Origin: Diadophis punctatus similis
Lineage: Eukaryota; Chordata; Lepidosauria; Squamata; Dipsadidae
Assembly (NCBI GenBank): GCA_023053685.1
Contig: JALIGW010000025.1
Span: 10,003,953-10,067,952, forward strand
Length of the DNA stretch: 64,000 nucleotides
Direction: 5' to 3'
Part shown: in pieces, positions 59,761 to 64,000 of the stretch
Position numbering within the stretch: position 1 is the stretch's first letter
How the letters are laid out: every line of letters starts with the position of its first letter
Translations under genes and position numbers: made by a program
The notes under the pieces: generated by a model
What the model was told of the DNA's origin: nothing
What the model saw: only the letters and a program-made list of their open reading frames with translations
Database searches by the model: none

Positions 59761-59983
59761 TATCAAATTTATATACAGTAGCTGTCTATCTTACCATGAG
59801 CAACTCTGGATAGCGTGCCACTATCAAGTAAAACAGTAAGAGATACAAATCGTCATTATAAAAATATTTTAAAAAATGATTATTAAAAGTTTAAAATAGC
59901 ATTAAAAATTAAAATATACAAACTACAGGGCAAGGAGAGAGTAAATATGCCAACTACAATAGAGGAGCCCTCTTAGGCTATTT

Positions 59984-60362
59984 TAGGTAGTCCTTGACTT
60001 ATCACCATTTATTTAATGACTGCTTGAAGTAATGACAGGGTTGAAAAAAGCAACTTACATCTGGTCCTTTCCCCTAAGGAGCGTTGCAACCTCCCCAATG
60101 ATCATGTGATCAAAATTTGGGTGCTTCACAATTGGCATATATTTATGTAGGCTGCTGCAGGGGTTCGTGTGATAGCTATCTGTGACCTTCCCAGGCACCT
60201 TCTAACAAGCAATTTGAATAGGGGAAGCTGGATTCACTTAGCAGACATATGATTTGCTTAATGACCATGGCAAAAATAATATAATTGGGCATAACTTACT
60301 TATTGCCCTCATTGCTTAGTAAAAGTTCCAATCTCAATTATGATTGTAAGTCAAGGACCCTA
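59984..60362. mobile_element. TA-type TIR-MITE, inverted copy
   Basis: TAGGTAGTCCTTGACTTA and TAAGTCAAGGACCCTA are inverted. The interior runs in the opposite order to 38731 ('gcaacctccccaatgatcat' first). Confidence 0.78.
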
Positions 60363-60432
60363 GGCCTCCCAAGCCTGTTGACATCACTTTGACTTTTTTT
60401 TTGTCTTTAAATAATGTTTCCAAAATATACTG

Positions 60433-60599
<167 letters not shown>

Positions 60600-60600
<1 letters not shown>

Positions 60601-61388
60601 GAGGAAAGACTACTACAGGTGCCAGTGTGTATGATATATAATGAGCACAAATATATAATATGCCCACTATTCAGTAAATTGCTATAATCAGTGAGGATGA
60701 ACAAGTATTGTCCCAATCAGTTTAGTGTGTGCTTATTCATAAGTTGATTTCGTTCCGTCTCTGCATTCAACTTAGATATTTTTAAAAAGTGTGAATTTTT
60801 AAATCTACCATGCAAAAAATGCATATTTAAATACATATTTTGATATGCTTTTCTGAAAGCATTTTTTTTTTCTCACAAAGCCTGCATTTCTGAATGTGTT
60901 TTCTCTCAAAGTATGCCCAAAGTAGAAGCTGAAGCGAAAGCTGCCCTGGAAAATTCAGATAAGTCCAGAATTAATTGGTACATTCATCTTGAAGATGTCG
61001 ATCAAGTCAGTTCACTGTGAAATGTTGACTCAACAGAAACCTTGAATATCTCTAGTTATAAGTCCACCAAGGGGTTCCTGTTGCCAATTTCCATTTTGTG
61101 GAGTGTTGGAGAGAGTAGAGTTCATCAAATCCTTGGTCTGCCACTGTCTGCTCTGATTGAACAACGGGGCTTTCCAAAGTTCATGGACTGGTCGGCTGTT
61201 TCCCAGTCTACTCGATGAGGGAATCCAAATGGGAAAGACACTAATTATCCTTGATTGATGGGCAGGCAGGCTTGCCGCACTGGCCAGGGGAAGAAGAAAT
61301 CATAGAAGGGAAGACTGAAGTTAGCATTTTCCCAGCAGTTCAAACTTACAGAATTAATGATTTGATTCTATCTATCTATCATCTCGAT
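60600..61388. other. Gene-free stretch
   Basis: Nothing recognised. Confidence 0.4.
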
Positions 61389-61393
61389 GCCTG

Positions 61394-61732
61394 TGTTAAG
61401 GGAAGAATTCCCCCGTAGAGGCGACATTGGATCTTTTGCTTGGAATTCAAATACTTAGAAATAAAACCGAGGTTAAAATGTCTAATAGAAAATATTTATT
61501 TCAGTACAAAACAATATAAAACAATAAATCCTGAATAAACTACATCTTTGCTACATAACACATCCTTCCAGGTCGGAAGGCATAACAGAAATGATTAATG
61601 GTGGATAGGAATGTAGACATGCGCAGAACATCATATCACGTGTTCTGCTTGTATTGGGAAGTACCATAGTATTTAGGATGGGGGTGCATCACCTTGCATA
61701 GACTCACAACTGACAATATTCACATCGTGACA
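61394..61732 (-). mobile_element. Solo LTR with exact 5-bp TSD
   Basis: Runs TGTTAAGGGAAG...CATCGTGACA and is flanked exactly by GCCTG (61389-61393 and 61733-61737). AATAAA on the minus strand lies near 61497. No internal region. Not similar in sequence to the other LTRs. Confidence 0.78.
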
Positions 61733-62078
61733 GCCTGGAACAGCATATGGGTACCGGGATGCAGATGGTAGCTATCCTGCTGAGTTCAGTAAGGAGAACC
61801 TCTAAATTTGAGCAGAGCCACAGCACTGAACTGTGTGGCAGTTCAGATTTAAAGGCAAAAGGGGGATTCAGAGATAAGTAGCCATGCACATAGCATCTGC
61901 CTGCAACTTCCTCAAGCAACCATGTCCCGTCCCATCCCCCATCCCCCATTCCCGCCCCGGGGATTGCACTGCAGCTGCAAATGACAAACCATAAGCCTGG
62001 GAGAATACTTGAAGAAGTTACAGATGGGGTGATATGAGTGTCCCCGCTTTTCAAATCCAAAGCTCAGTATTGAGTTCA
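61733..62078. other. Unassigned spacer
   Basis: Nothing recognised. Confidence 0.4.
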
Positions 62079-62118
62079 ACCCTGCAAGGTCCCTTCCAAC
62101 TCTGTTAATCTGTATTGT
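62079..62118 (+). mobile_element. CR1-type 3' tail scrap
   Basis: 'tgcaaggtcccttccaactc' and 'tgttaatctgta' are a plus-strand CR1 or CR1-tailed SINE end. Confidence 0.65.
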
Positions 62119-62188
62119 CTTTGCACTGAAAACGGGAAAGGCAGCACTTTACAACTTTGGACCCTACTGAGATTTTTGTAAGTACAAT

Positions 62189-62830
<642 letters not shown>

Positions 62831-63051
62831 CTAAGGTACTAATTCTTACCTGGTACTAAGCTTCAAGATCAAACAAAATATCTGCAAGAGTCAAGGTTTC
62901 CAAAGGGGATTTAACAGGCTGAGGCAAGATACAAGGTGCACTGCTAAACCAGCATATACAGCATATGCACAGAAGATGCTTAATGAAAGGCAACACTTAG
63001 CCTTTGCGTGAGATGAGCTGGAATTACCAACCTGGTCCTGAGTCAATCAAT
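62831..63051. other. Unassigned spacer
   Basis: 'ggtactaagcactaaggtactaattcttacctggtactaagc' contains short direct repeats; nothing else. Confidence 0.35.
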
Positions 63052-63490
63052 CAGAATAGACCTGGAAGGGACCTTGGAGATCTTCTAGCCCAACCCCTTG
63101 CTCAAGCAGGAGACCTTATACCATTTCAGACAGGTGGCTGTCCAGTCTCTTCATAAAAACCTCCAGTGATGAAGCACCCACAATTTCTAGAGGCAAGCTG
63201 TTCCACTGGTTAAATTGTCCTCACTGCTAGGAAGTTTCTCCTTAATTCCAGGTTGTTCTTTCCTTGATTAGTATCCATCCATTGCTTCTTGTCTTGCCTT
63301 CTGGTGCTTTGGAAAATAAGTTGACCCTCTCTTCTTTATGGCAGCCCTTCAAATATTGGAATACTGCTAACATGTCAGCCCTAGTCCTTCTTTCCTTTAG
63401 ACCAGCCATACCTGGTTCCTGCAACTATTCTCTATATGTTTTTGTCTCCAGGCCTTTATTCAGCTTAGTTGCTCTTCTTTGCACTTTTTA
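63052..63490 (-). mobile_element. CR1 LINE, 5'-truncated
   Basis: 3' end 'ctggaagggaccttggagat' at the left. The minus-strand frame GMAGLKERRTRADMLAVFQYLKGCHKEERVNLFSKAPEGK (63410-63290) is the CR1 RT C-terminus. Confidence 0.88.
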
Positions 63491-63500
63491 CAAAGTCAAA

Positions 63501-63551
63501 TACCTAGTACAACTGGTACCAATCTATACTAGGTACCAGTTGTACTAGGTA
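63501..63551. repeat. Perfect 20-bp inverted repeat (hairpin)
   Basis: TACCTAGTACAACTGGTACC at 63501-63520 is exactly complementary to 63532-63551, with an 11-base loop. Confidence 0.93.
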
Positions 63552-63820
63552 TCTGTGCACCTGTTCCTCCACTTGCTATACTGCATTTTCAGGGATGGGT
63601 AGACAAGCTCTGATTTAGAGTTGAAATCTTCTACCTTGCTGGAAGCTGGCCTCTGTATTTGATCTCTAACAGGCTAATTCTCCTCCTCATTTAAAGATGA
63701 TTCACTAACTAGTGAAAGGGCAGGTTGCTTATGAAATGTAGAATAAGCAACACAACACAGTTCTTCAATACTTGGTCAGTGTTGCCTTCTTGCCCCTCGT
63801 CCACCTCACCATCCATAAGT
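63552..63820. other. Unassigned spacer
   Basis: Nothing recognised. Confidence 0.4.
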
Positions 63821-64000
63821 ACCGTATTTTTCAGAATATAAGACACACCTCCCCCCCCTTAAAGAGGTTGAAAATTTGGGTGCGTCTTATACTCTGAATG
63901 TAGCTTTTTTTTTAAGCTTTTTCCCCCAGCCCTAATGAGGTGCTAACAATCTTCCCGGCTCTTCCCAGCTTGCAGGCTTGTTTTCATTGCTACTCTCTCC
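63821..64000. mobile_element. MITE start ('ACCGTATTTTTC' family), cut by window end
   Basis: 'tcagaatataagacacacc' (63831-63849) is mirrored by 'ggtgcgtcttatactctga' (63880-63898), the subterminal stem of a common squamate MITE. The right end is outside. Confidence 0.6.

Overview
The window is vertebrate nuclear DNA, almost certainly from a squamate and most likely a snake. This rests on repeat content, not on a host gene. It carries CR1 LINEs whose 3' end abuts a (GAATA)n microsatellite, a pattern reported for snakes. It also has tRNA-derived SINEs of squamate type, R4/Dong, L2, Penelope-like and BovB-like pieces, long GATA and GACA tracts, and many short non-autonomous DNA transposons with 8-bp target duplications. 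I recognised no host exon, no tRNA or rRNA gene and no CRISPR array. Every long open frame I can explain belongs to a transposable element, a palindrome or a microsatellite.

Layout. 1-2864: a SINE tail, then a 3'-truncated DIRS-like retrotransposon with a CpG-rich promoter-like leader, an open gag-like ORF of 595 codons and a reverse transcriptase cut at its active-site motif. 3-9 kb: hAT-type MITEs, a solo LTR and microsatellites. 10-13.7 kb: a CR1 LINE carrying a MITE, a SINE, and a hAT element (12101-13686) that contains a second hAT element with a long palindrome. 14.5-20.3 kb: L2, a second solo LTR, a Rex1/L2-type LINE, a decayed R4-type LINE and a CR1 tail. 20.6-30.3 kb: SINE, a three-level nest (MITE in LTR in MITE), BovB-like and L2 fragments, further hAT MITEs, another LTR and CR1. 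31-43 kb: Penelope-like fragments, MITEs, an LTR, a hAT copy with a relic BED-finger transposase frame, SINEs and a LINE. 43.8-46.2 kb: a hAT MITE with a 0.6-kb inverted repeat, and members of a second hAT family. 47-56 kb: nested MITEs, a Penelope-like element, a young 5'-truncated L1 with a 17-bp duplication, an interstitial telomere-like repeat and (GATA)n. 56.5-60 kb: an LTR, then an R4/Dong LINE with an open polymerase frame, bounded on both sides by (TAA)n repeats. 60-64 kb: MITE, LTR, LINE and CR1 pieces.

How it fits together. The DNA reads as layered insertions with a recoverable order. All seven solo LTRs, and about 12 of the 16 LINE or Penelope-like pieces I could orient, point to the minus strand. 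This would fit a large intron or untranslated region transcribed from the plus strand, which is an inference only. The most notable items are the TAA-flanked R4/Dong element, the open DIRS gag frame with its promoter-like leader, a shared NRF1-like palindromic module in several MITE families, and two long palindromes inside hAT elements.
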